Shown piece after piece: positions 12,370 through 31,276 of a DNA stretch of 64,000 bases. The translations under genes were made by a program, and so were the position numbers. Source of the DNA: Eriocheir sinensis (taxonomy: Eukaryota; Arthropoda; Malacostraca; Decapoda; Varunidae). The notes under the pieces were generated by a model that saw only the letters and a program-made list of their open reading frames with translations, was not told where the DNA came from and ran no database searches. Where the stretch lies: contig NC_066518.1 of NCBI RefSeq assembly GCF_024679095.1, positions 5,971,110-6,035,109 of the forward strand, read 5' to 3'. Numbering within the stretch: the first letter of the stretch is position 1; each line of letters opens with the position of its first letter.

Positions 12370-12655
12370 AGCAAGAATATGTAAAGTACAAATAAGTTAC
12401 TTGACAATAGGATGGGAATTAACGTAAGATGGTATAAGGCTAAAGGGCAATGAAGAGGTGTATAGGATAATGTGGTATGAATGTGGGGGTAAAAAATATG
12501 GAGGTGCATAATCTATTGAGTTGGGTTGTTATGAGAAGGCAGGATGGCAATTTTGTGAAAAGTGTATATGAATCAAATAGAAGGGCTGGTAAATTAGACT
12601 GAGAAAATTATGTAAAATATAACAGAGATGAAAAGGTAGAGGTAAAGTTAGGAGT
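12370..12655 (+). mobile_element. LINE C-terminal fragment, decayed
   Basis: The frame near 12510-12600 reads LSWVVMRRQDGNFVKSVYES, which resembles the tail of RTE-like arthropod LINEs (the usual form is close to LRWxGHVxRMxDxxxVKRVYES). Neighbouring sequence is compatible but has stops. It abuts a SINE in the opposite orientation. Confidence 0.4.
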
Positions 12656-12659
12656 ATAT

Positions 12660-12945
12660 GTTATGTCTGGGCTTGGCCACGGTTCTCATCTCTTGTCTTA
12701 TTGGCCATTAAGTCTGTGATGGGTGAGAACTCATTACCCCTGGGACACAGGGCAAGTACATAATCTGGTTTACCACAGTTTACTGTCCCCAGGTTTCTAC
12801 AGGTACACATTTATATACCAGCCTGAAAAGGAGGATGAGCAGCTGCATGGGCTGTGCACTGACTGCCCAGGCCAGGATTTGAACCCAGGCTCTCAGATTG
12901 GTAGTTGGGCGAGTTAACCATTACACCACACAGGCAGGGGTGGAA
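12660..12945 (-). mobile_element. tRNA-derived SINE, family A copy 1
   Basis: Read on the minus strand, a tRNA-like head carries an A box (TGGTGTAATGGTTAACTCG) and a B box (GGGTTCAAATCCTGG). It is followed by a body with TATAAATGTGTACCT, a GGGGACAGTAAACTGTGGTAA core and a tail ending near AGACATAAC. The core matches the SINEs at 21590-21750 and 41570-41830. It is not a tRNA gene: no cloverleaf closes, and the body is shared between copies. Confidence 0.8.
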
Positions 12946-13257
12946 GGAGGGGTGTAAATGTTTAAAAAGTGTATGAACAGGGAGAACTGGAGACTCTTTA
13001 GCTACAACCATCTTATCGATGAAAGTTTCCAGAGGGAACATGACATCACCTATAGATAGACAGATGCAGAAAAGTCAATTACTCCTTTATGTCCTCAGTA
13101 ATTGTATTACTTGGAATAAAAACCATTAATAAGAAGAAAATCAGGAAGAGAAACAAAAGATCCAAATAATATGAACAAAAACACATCATGAAGCTGTACC
13201 TGTAGACTGATACATTACAATTAATATGCACAGATGATAACTCAATAGTTGTTAAGG

Positions 13258-13409
<152 letters not shown>

Positions 13410-13607
13410 TATATTATATAATGAAATATTTCTCAAAGTGTATTAAACACAACTTCTGGGATGTCTCAAAAGATATAAATATTTTATATGATTTATTTCC
13501 TGTAACTAAAACCTTATTTAATAATCATTTACCACTAATAAAAATCATTACAGCAGGACAAGATGACACTGAGGTACAGTAATATCTTCTAAGAACTACT
13601 AATATTG

Positions 13608-21899
<8,292 letters not shown>

Positions 21900-21942
21900 A
21901 TGTCCTCTTCTGTTTCTCCACTAATGGAAGGTATCGACGTCT

Positions 21943-22310
21943 TCTGTAAACGATTTTATATTGTTAATTTTCTATATATGATTTACTGTCTTGCATGGAG
22001 AGTAGTTATTGCTATTGTTATTGCTCCATGTCTTTAGAAGAGGGTGTATTACTAGGAGACTGGAGAACAGCAATAGCAACAACAAAAGCTACATAAAGTT
22101 TTTCCAATCTGTGTGTCTTAAACTTAACCCACTCCTTCTCGTTAATACACTCCGTCTTCACAACATTTATATTCCTTAGGCCTATAGACAGACCTCGTCC
22201 CTTATCAATTCACTCACTCGCCATGGCTTCTTGTGCATCGCCCATTACAACAACCATGGCGATCCACTTTTATCAAGAACTTCAGTAATTGTTAGAGCAA
22301 CATTGTGAGT
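21943..22310 (-). promoter_or_regulatory. BORCS8 5' region
   Basis: A 5' UTR exon ends at an acceptor at 21943. A further non-coding first exon and promoter are expected upstream, perhaps near 22150-22280, where CpG content rises. No core promoter motif is certain. Confidence 0.3.
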
Positions 22311-22367
22311 AGGGGAAAATGTGGTGTCCTAAGCAAGCATGTCTCACTGGCAGCCGATTACAACTAC

Positions 22368-22470
22368 CGGTACTACTACTACAACTTAAACCACTACTAC
22401 TACAACTTAAACCACTACTACTACAACTTAAGCCGCTACTACAACTTAAACCACTACTACTACAACTGTC
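22368..22470. repeat. minisatellite, about 21 bp unit
   Basis: CTACTACTACAACTTAAACCA repeats about four to five times, with one shortened unit. Because the unit is a multiple of three, both strands stay open, giving false repetitive frames. Confidence 0.9.
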
Positions 22471-22721
22471 CAAGATAGTTCAGAAAAATGTCAAGCTCTG
22501 CAGTGAGGCAGGTAGAAAACTAGATAACAACCCAATTTCCCCGCTACTGTGTGTTTTACGTTCAGGAGTGTGTAGTCAGATTCAGTGTTCTGGAGTCAGT
22601 AAAAATATCTCCGAATCCAACTCATTTATGATATCTACGTGTGATGTTGTATGGCTGGGTGTGGTGTGGCGTGTATTGTGACAGGATTTGATTTGCCTAC
22701 CACTGTGCTACAGAAAAATAT

Positions 22722-23010
22722 TTGATCGCAGAGAAATATTCAACTACAGAGAAATATTTGGCTACAGAGAAATATTCGACTAGAGAAATACCATTCAACT
22801 ACAGAGAAATATTTGACTACAGAGAAATATTCGACTGCAGAGATATATTCAACTACAGAGAAATATTTGACTACAGAGAAATATTCGACTGCAGAGATAT
22901 ATTCAACTACAGAGAAATATTTGACTACATAGAAATATTCGACTGCAGAGATATATTCAACTACAGAGAAATATTTGACTACAGAGAAATATTCGACTAG
23001 AGAGAAATAT
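22722..23010. repeat. 18-bp minisatellite with 54-bp higher-order unit
   Basis: Variants of AGAGAAATATTCGACTAC repeat about 15 times. From about 22805 they form a three-part cycle (TTTGACTACA / TTCGACTGCAGAGATA / TTCAACTACA), so three 18-mers make a 54-base higher-order unit seen three to four times. Its long open frames on both strands are by-products of the period. Confidence 0.92.
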
Positions 23011-23964
23011 TCAACGGAAACGAGGTACAAAATCGTGCAATTCACTACATCTATCACCAGAAAAACATGAACCACGTCAGAAAATCGTTGGTTGGGTGAA
23101 ACGGTAAATTGTCCAATATTCGACCAGAGAAAATAAAATATGACTACCATTACCGCTACAGAGAGACATTTGACTACCACCACCACCACAGAGAAGATAT
23201 TTGACTACCACTACTGCCCACGTCCCAAACACCAACTATAACACCAGGCGAGGAGAAAATATATCACCATCCAGAAGGGTTACTAATGCTGATCAACTCA
23301 CACATACCTGAGGACGAAGATGATGAAGCACCTCCCGTATGTCTTACTACCGACCCTCTACACACAACACTTTAATGCCGGCAATGTTCTCTCTCATAGT
23401 TGTGAAGGGGTGAGCTGCCAGTCCTCCATTAAGGCTGCGTGTTAAAGACGTTGGCAATTTCAGATTTATTCACCTGTAATCGATTGACAGCCTCTTGAAC
23501 TTGAACCTGAACTTGAGGTCGGGAGTCACCCATTTGTCGACCGTCTGTCACAGTCTGTGTAGTCTTTGGATCGGGATTCTCTATTGAAAGAGGGGAAGGG
23601 ATGGGGGGGGGAGTGTATCTTCTTCCCTTTCTCACTTCATTCACATATATTACTTCTTTTGTTTCTTCTCTCATGCACTTCCACTTCCTTACACTTCTAC
23701 CATGCACTTCTTCAATGTTCTTTTTATTCTCGTACACTTCCTCCATACACTTAATTCTACTAATTCTTCCATGTACTCCTTTCTACTTCTGATTCTTTTT
23801 GGTTGATATCTGGAAACAAAGAGATAAAAATAACCAAAGGAAACGAAGGAAAAGAGATAAAAGTGTACCGTAGACAGAGGAGAACAGCGCAGAATTATGG
23901 AGGAAGCAGTGATCGAAATTAATACTTTACACAAAAAATGTTCTTGGCATGCTGTTGGGAAGAA
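23011..23964. other. spacer with no supported gene
   Basis: Decayed edges of the minisatellite run to about 23220. Around 23445-23530 (minus) a short frame starting MGDSRPQVQVQVQ ends at a donor-like CAG|GTGAAT, but no partner exon is visible. The 23600-23800 region is pyrimidine-rich. Confidence 0.4.
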
Positions 23965-24196
23965 AAAAACCTGAGCAGTGAAAGTGGAGTGAAAAGAAAA
24001 GTGTAATCCTGAAAACCTAACAAAAGGGCATAGAAGAGCTAAGGAAGAAAAGAGGAGAAAAGTGCAGAAAAACACATCAGCTTAGGGTGAAGTGTATAAC
24101 TGTGCACTGTGTAGTAACTATAATATATAAGTGCATGGTGTAAAGTGTCAGAAGTATTGAAAAGGAGGATCTAAGAAGCGATACAAAACGTTTAAC

Positions 24197-24497
24197 TAGG
24201 GATGTGCAAGTACCGTTAATTTGAGTACCAGTAGTACCGGTACTGAAAACTCAAGTACCGTTAGTACCGGTACCGGTACCCGAAGGAGTTTTTTTTTTTT
24301 TCTTAATGACTTCTGATGAAATTCCCAAATAAATTTCCTGTAAAGAAAACTCTCTCTCCTTCAACTTAATATCAACTAGAGTAGAAATGCAACGTTTAGG
24401 AGCCTTCTGATTAATGTAAAATCACTTAGGTTTAAGGACAGACCACCTAGTCTGGACCATTGGGTCTGTGTGGTCTGATTTTCTATGTAAATCTATG

Positions 24498-24586
<89 letters not shown>

Positions 24587-24824
24587 ATTTATTTTTTCGA
24601 TAAAAAAATAGCATGTATAGTTATTATGGATGTACTCGATCATAGTCTAATAACAAAAACAATATTTAGTAGCAACTTCAAAAAAAATAGGACATGAAGA
24701 ATTATCAATAAATCCAATAAATTCCGAGCAATTGGTACCGGTAGCGAGCAATCTGGTACCGGTACCGTACCGTTAAGCTGGTACCGTTAGTACCGGTACT
24801 GGTACCGGTACCTGCCCACCCCTA
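24197..24824 (+). mobile_element. hAT-like non-autonomous element with GGTACC clusters, copy 1
   Basis: It begins TAGGGATGTGCAAGTACC and ends in the inverse GGTACCTGCCCACCCCTA, a hAT-style terminal inverted repeat. GGTACC/GTACCGGTAC clusters lie inside both ends. The interior holds a LINE 3' end (24350-24500) and a (TC)n run (24503-24583). Flanks CGTTTAAC and CTTAACAG suggest a damaged target duplication. No transposase is encoded. The superfamily call rests on the end sequence and duplication size. Confidence 0.7.
24425..24500 (+). repeat. LINE 3' tag, copy 1
   Basis: TTAGGTTTAAGGACAGACCA, CCTAGTCTGGACCA and GGGTCTGTGTGGTCTGA are followed by a TATGTAAATC tail running into (TC)n. The same tag ends the LINE at 61062-62340. 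Confidence 0.85.
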
Positions 24825-25504
24825 CTTAACAGGTCAAAAGAAGAAGAAGAAGGATCCCTCCTGCCCGTTCTGGCACCAGTGAGGAAGGAAAACAGTGGCC
24901 GCCTTCAAACGTGCCACCTTCACCCCTGCCAGACAGTGCCAGCAGGCCACAGACGGACGTGCAGAGAGGTGAGTGCCGTGCGTCTGGCTGGCCGGTGCTC
25001 TGCTAGCTGGAGGCAACACTCAGACGCGGTGCCACACGTGTATGCCTTGGGGGTGGGCGTGCGGTGACTGTTCGGAGCGTGTTCTTCTTCTTCTTTTGAC
25101 CTGTAACGCTTTGCTCCTCTCGTTCCTCCCTTCTTATTCACACAACTTTCTTTTCAGCGTTATGTAATTTTCTAACCTGAAATAAAGCCACTTATATTCA
25201 CTTATTCAGACATTTGTGCCCTTTTTTCCCAGCACTGCGCGAGGAACACTTTTGCCAACTTTACCATTCTTCTTTCCGTTTCCTTTTTGTCTCCATACAG
25301 CCCCAACACCGTGCAGATCGCCCCGTTTTCCTCCTCTAGTTGGCTGCCTAAGCTAAAATGGGTTCACTATACCTCATCCATTTGCCGTCAGTTTCCTTTC
25401 CCATCCCACACAAACACGGGGACCTGTGGGAATTCGGGGTTTTAGGGTTGGGCGGGGGAGAAGCCAAATTGACTGAAATATGGGCCTCCCAATTTTCCCT
25501 AAAG

Positions 25505-26450
25505 TAGGGGAATTCCGGTAAAGATTTGTATTAGGTCCGTGCCAGTATCTCATAATCTACTTTATGAAACATCAGTATCTCTTCATATATCTTTTCTACA
25601 AACCTTCAACAGTCATGGAAACGCTTTGAAAATCCAATTCAAGGACTTTTTTTTTACTCTTGAAAATATGGGATAATGTTTACAAAGCGTCGCCTCCTCT
25701 GCTGGTCGGCGGCAATACTGCAGCCGCCGCAGCATAAAATAACTTACAACCTACTAACAGGGGCTGCGCCCTCGACCCTTCTAACCCCCTCATGTATATG
25801 TGACTTATTTCAGCGAGGAGGTATTTCAACACCCGCTGCAGTGTCGCTGCTGCCAGCAGAGGCGACGCTGCCAGAACATTATCCCATATTTTCAAGAGTA
25901 AAAAGTCCTTGAATTGGATTTTCAAAGCGTTTCCATGACTGTTGAAGGTTTGTAGAAAAGATATATGAAGAGATACTGATGTTTCATAAAGTAGATTATG
26001 AGATACTGGCACGGACCTAATACGAATCTTTACCGGAATTTTTCTTGTTAACAAACTTTAGGGAAAGTTCCCTAAACCTAGGGTGGGTTAAGATTCGTTT
26101 TAGTACCGTGCCAGTATTTCATTACCTACCTTATGAAACATCACTAGCTCTTCATATATCTATTCTACAAACATTTAACAATCATGGAAATGCTTTCACA
26201 ATCCAGTTCAAGGACTATTTATTGTTGAAAATATGGGATAATATTCACGAAAGCGCTGCCTCCTCTGGTGGCGGCAGTGCAGCCGGTGTTGCGAAAAATA
26301 CCTCCTCGCAGAAATAAGTCACATGTACATGTGGGGGTGTCCAGGGGGGGGGGAGGGGGTGCAGCCCCCCCTTGTTAGAAGGGGGGGTTGAGGGGGCAAA
26401 GCCTCCCCGTTAACAGGTCGTAAAGTTGTGATTTATATGCATGTAAAACT
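25505..26450. repeat. foldback repeat F1 with a partial third copy
   Basis: The segment 25520-25680 (ATTAGGTCCGTGCCAGTATC through AAAATATGGGATAAT) recurs inverted at 25878-26035, with about 200 bases between the arms. A direct, more diverged copy follows at 26085-26250. The central section, with CCTCCTCGC and a G-rich stretch, recurs inverted at 26285-26440. No coding potential. Confidence 0.85.
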
Positions 26451-26609
26451 ATATAACCATGCTTAGAAATGCCTTAGAAATCCTTTTTTTTTTATTTGAT
26501 TGAGATGGTTGACTGAAAGCCTTTTTTCCCTATTTGATTATAGTCCCGTCGATTGCGGATTCGTGGATCACGGGAATCTCGCAGAACCAAATACCTGTTA
26601 ACGGCGGGG

Positions 26610-27106
26610 GGCTTCTGTATAGTATTTCCATTTGAAACTGGATGGTGGGGTGTCACCCAATGGTCAGCCCTGCTCCGCAGATCTGCCAAACACTCAAAAC
26701 CTCTCGCTTCCTCTCATATGTCAGCTATTTACTACCTTTAAATGAATTTAATTAAATAATTGGATAATCCAATAAGGTCATATAGTGTTCAGATTGTTTC
26801 GTTTTCAGGATAATAACAAAGATTTTGTATACATACCACGACACGTGACAACATTGTACGTATTCCAACGTTATCAAATGTCGTGGTATTTATACAAAAT
26901 CTTTGTTATTATCCTTAAAACGAAACGATCTTAACACTATATGACATTGGATTATCCAATTACTTAATTCATTTAAAGGTAGTAAGTAACTGACATATGA
27001 GAGGAGCGAGAGGTTTTGAGAGTGTTTGGCAGATATGCGGGGTGGGGCTGACCCGCATCGGCTGGCAACCCACCAGCCAGTTTCCAATGGAAATACTATA
27101 GAAGAA
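26610..27106. repeat. foldback repeat F2
   Basis: Left arm 26614-26851 (from CTTCTGTATAGTATTTCC) is the inverse of 26878-27104. The arms meet at TACCACGACA / TGTCGTGGTA around a loop of about 30-40 bases. The arms are long and similar enough to form a hairpin of more than 220 base pairs. Confidence 0.85.
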
Positions 27107-28494
27107 AGAGAGAGGGGAGTGACAAAATGGCAGTTCCTCTCAGAGGTAAGAAAACAAGAAAACAGGCAGCAAAGTCTGCAAACTACTGCCCTGGAGGGTT
27201 AGACCAGCAATCAGCCTGGCCACAGTGAAGAGGGTGGCACCCTCTGAAATCCTCCCCACTTTGCAGATGGTATTTTGTTTACATAAACAAAAAGACTTGT
27301 TTATGCAAAAAAGTGGGACCAGGTGCCATGAAAGTGTATTTCACTGAGCAGGAGGGACAATGATGCCTTGTATCCAACACAACAAATCCTTAGAATGTGA
27401 CCTGAACTCCCCTCAATTGACTTTTGACCTCTCAAACGTGTGCAGTAGAATCATGTTATATGCAGAATAACTCCAATTAGTGATATAAGACACAAGTGCA
27501 CTGCAGTGACATCGAAATACAAAATTATTTTCTTGAAATATCGTTTTTTGACTCAAATTGCTTCTGCTCAGATTATAATTAACCAATTGTCAAAATTCTT
27601 GCAGCATACATTAACAATGGTCTAAAACCTTGACACTTGTTTTTTCAAATTCTCAAACACATTTATAGTATTGAGTGAGCTTCTTTAACAAGTGGGATTT
27701 GGCAATGAGAAAGCAGAGAAGTGGCCGAGGAACGACAAAACGACAAAAAGTTAAAAATAGTTACTTTTACTCAAACTTTATTCTTTTTGGGTGGTGTTTG
27801 TTACAAAATAAACAGTCTCGTGACGCTTGGTATCTAGCCGAGAGTCGCTTCTTGTCTACTATAGAGAATTTGACAAGTGATTACTGTATGGATAGCTAAT
27901 TGAGTATGCCATGACCTTACAGCACCACCTATGACAAAAAAGCCCACCTCAAGATCACTCACCCACCACAATGACCTAGGTCCTAGGGCATTCATGGTGG
28001 GTTGCGCTACAATTAGCTCGAATTAGGTGTTTTATGGCGAGCCCTTCTTAGGGTCCACCGTACCACAGCCACGACTCGTGAAAGCCCTGAAAAGGGTCTG
28101 CCGACGTTCTTGGGTTAAAAAAATAATAATAATTTAAAAATTCTTGAGGGGTGATTGTATTATAAATACTAAAGCATCATATAATTAACCCATATGTCTT
28201 CTTTCTCTGCTGCAAAGGAAGTGTCATTCTCTTTGTGGATAAAAAGTAGTAGTTGCATTTTCTTGTAAGGGTATAAAAAAATTAGAATTTTTGTTATAGC
28301 AAATCAAACATTGCACTGGTGTCCATGAAACAAGGTTGATAATAGCACTACATAGTCACCCATTTGGTGTAAAAAAAAAAAAAAAACATTGTGCTTGATG
28401 AATGATTGAAGAGAGCAGATGCAAAAATCAGGTACAGTGATAAGGTGATGGAATTTCCCCCTTAATGACGTGAAAAAAAAGAGGGTTCTCTCCA
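27107..28494. other. spacer with no recognised feature
   Basis: No gene or clear transposon is seen. A short A run lies at about 28371-28386. Confidence 0.45.
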
Positions 28495-29111
28495 TTAACC
28501 CTTAGAGTACAGGGGGCGATATATTTCTCTAGATGCTGTGCACGGGGAAAAATTTTGACATTTAAAAGAGGTGGAAATGGTGTTTCTTCTTTCCAATAAT
28601 TGTATATTCATCTAGTATATATGGTGGAGTAATAAAACTTCTCCTAATAATAATAAAAAAGTTATGACAGCCGAAAATATTGCGCATTTTCTCGTGGCCG
28701 TGACGCGTCGCATGGAAGCACCCCACTCGCTCTCTCTCTCTCTCTCTGTACCTACTTGCCCCTCCCTCCTCTGTCAATGTCACTACCATAGCAGTCATCA
28801 GAGTCACTGTCACTTTGATTTGTCTGCGCTCTACTTCCGCCCGGAGCAGAGGAACTGCTTGACGCGTCACAAGACATGACAGATGTATTCCGAACAAAAG
28901 TGGAAAATGATCTGTGGCCTTCGGTAGGGCGCACACTGGAGACGGATGAGAGTGTGTACGGATGCCAGATGGCTCCACCATTCTTCTGAGAACTGGCGGT
29001 ATATTTGAAACTTAGGGAGCGTAGAGTGTGATGATTATATATGTGATCCCTGTACAGGTGGGGCGTGTGGTAGTGCACTTATATATACGATCGCCGTAAT
29101 GTAAGGGTTAA
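28495..29111. mobile_element. piggyBac-like deletion derivative
   Basis: TTAA at 28495-28498 and 29108-29111 flank a 609-base interior. Ends are CCCTTAGAGTACAGGGGGCG and, inverted, CCCTTACATTACGGCGATCG. On the minus strand a Ser/Asp-rich stretch (NQSDSDSDDCYGSDIDRGG) resembles the acidic N-terminus of a piggyBac transposase. The catalytic part is missing. Confidence 0.75.
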
Positions 29112-29423
29112 GAAAAACTAATATTTTCATTCCTCTCATATATTGCAAAATTATTCATTCATAAATTAACATTAAAATTGAAATTGGAAAGCCACAAAAT
29201 TGTTTACTAATGTGTCTTCCAGGTCATTTGGCAGCACCCTGTTGTGTCTTCTTTACTTGTAGATGTTGGAACACTCCCTCTGTTGAGTCGCCCATCTCGG
29301 GGTAGAAACAACACTTACTCAGGTATAGTTCTTTAATCTTTTGTACAAATAATATATTTGCACAGCAATATAATATTGCTGTAGTAATAGTATATGTTGG
29401 TGATATGCTAAGAAATGAGTCAG

Positions 29424-29670
29424 TTAACCCTTCTATCTGTGACGCAAATGTCGGCGTCACAGTATGGAAGGGTCAAGAGGAAATGGCAGAGGACTAATCC
29501 TCTTCTAAACCTCTCAATCCTCCTCTAAATTCCTCTTAATCCTCTTCCATTTCCTCTTAATAGGTTTAGAAGAGGATTAAGAGGAAATGGAAGAGGATTA
29601 AAAGGTTTAGATGAGGACTAACCCTTTCCATACAGTGACGACGTCGACATCGCTAGAGTGAAGGGGTTAA
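29424..29670. mobile_element. compact foldback with two 45-bp piggyBac-like terminal units
   Basis: Two 45-base units (29428-29472 and 29622-29666) each start CCCTT and end with the inverse. They carry GTGACGC/GCGTCAC-type inner arms. TTAA, or one-base variants TCAA and CTAA, bounds each. Between them lies an inverted pair built from AGAGGAAATGGAAGAGGATTA and its complement. The whole is a small hairpin-rich element. Confidence 0.65.
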
Positions 29671-29739
29671 ACTTCTTTTGTAGTAGTCTGCTTAGGAGTA
29701 CTTTTGACAACTTTTTAATATTTTTTCCCCAGTGACATC

Positions 29740-30597
29740 TTTTGCTGTTACTTGACTGTAAGGAAATGTGTTTTGTCAAATTGGGATATAGCAGAAATGT
29801 ATCTGTTGCTGTTACAAAATCTCTCATCTGTCCACTAAAATTATTTGAAAGTTATCTAACAAATAGGAAACAGTTCGTATACTGTAATAAGAAATCATCA
29901 CCACCACTAAGACTTACTGATACGGGAGTTCCTCAAGGGTCAATACTGGGCCCATTGCTGTTTTTTATATATATAAATGATATTTCCAATGCCACTGAAA
30001 AATTCAATTATGTATTGTTTGCTGATGATGCAAATCTTCTTTTACATGATGACAATTTAAATCACTTGCATACTGCCTGAAATATTGAATAAGAGAAAAT
30101 TAGTAAATGGGTATCTGCTAACAAATTAAGGTAAATGTTGCTAAAACAAACTATATATTCAAAATAAATCTGTAGAGTATAGCATCGGGCCAGTATATAT
30201 GGAAGAATGTGAGCTGAAGAGTTTCGTGTACAAAATTTTTAGGAATTTTCATTGATGAAAATTTAAACTGGAAAAAACATAGTCACTCTGTTTAAAATTG
30301 TCAAAAATTTGTGGAGTAATGTACAAAATCTGTTATAAACTAACAGTTGATGCCTTGAAAAATCAGTATTACTCATTATGTTATCCTCATCTCATATTGT
30401 TTGTCAATATGGAGTTGCACATGGCCGTCAGTTGCAAAGGAAATTATTATAATGCAGATAAAGAATAAAATATGATTCTACACAGTAGTTATCATTCAAT
30501 GAATTTAAATTACTGAAATTTGACTACCTATTCCAGTACTTTTGTCTTCTAGCTGTTTATAACAATTTAAATGAAAGTAAGAGCAACAGCCAATTGT
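29740..30597 (+). mobile_element. LINE reverse transcriptase fragment cut by a piggyBac insertion
   Basis: The frame gives FESYLTNRKQFVYCN, TDTGVPQGSILGPLLFFIYI and then YVLFADDANLLLHD, the non-LTR palm motifs including the catalytic FADD. Decayed thumb sequence follows to AVYNNLNESKSNSQLF. It ends where the TTAA of the next element begins (30598). Many stops. Confidence 0.8.
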
Positions 30598-31276
30598 TTA
30601 ACCCTTTCATTGCTAAACGCTCGCAGCCAGCATTAGGCGTATTTGCTGGTGATGCTAAACACTCGCTGCAAGCTCCACCCGCACTCAAATCTCCCGATTA
30701 TGAGAGTGTTCCAACACTAATTCTTACAACACAGGATTGCCAATTGAGTGGGTTCTTCACTAAATTTGGTGAAAAATCATATCAGCCCAGCGCGGCAAAT
30801 CTACGGACGAGTAACTGGTGGATGTCCTTGCCCAATAAAGCGTCATTTTTGCATAGCTTCACCTATCACCTGACTGATTCTTTGACCAAATAGTTGTAAA
30901 TATTGCAGTTGGCAATACTTCCTTGCCAGAATCTGAAGGAGAGATGTCCGCAGTTCCCTCAATATGGCTGACCATCCCGCACGCACCAACGTAAGTGTTA
31001 ACATTCAACACTCCTTGAACATACATGTACATTTGCAAGAGAGGCATACATAACCGATTCCTATAGATCTGGACCTCCTCTTTCCAGTGGTGTTTTTAGT
31101 TTTCAGCTGTGATGAATAGTTTTTGAGATACAGAGGTTAAAAGAGACCCCCCATTGGGCTGCCCGACTGTGCCTGAGGGGATAGTCACGTCTGCACCGCG
31201 CACAAGGAAAGGGTTAAACATGTTCATCACAGCCAAGGAACTAGAGGGAATAATGTCAACCTGATGTGTCCACAGC

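Larger units (their letters stand above)
23965..24850. repeat. dispersed repeat, copy 2, split by a hAT-like element
   Basis: Similar to 9066-9320. The similarity stops at about 24196 and resumes at 24825 with AACAGGTCAAAAG and an AAG-rich tail. The gap is exactly the hAT-like insertion. Confidence 0.8.

Noticed and set aside
22722..23010. Possible CRISPR array because of regular short repeats
   Set aside because: Repeats are contiguous with no unique spacers, and the genome is animal; it is a minisatellite.
23429..23746. 105-residue frame on the minus strand including MGDSRPQVQVQVQ
   Set aside because: Most of it is antisense to a pyrimidine-rich stretch; no homologue recognised and no partner exon.
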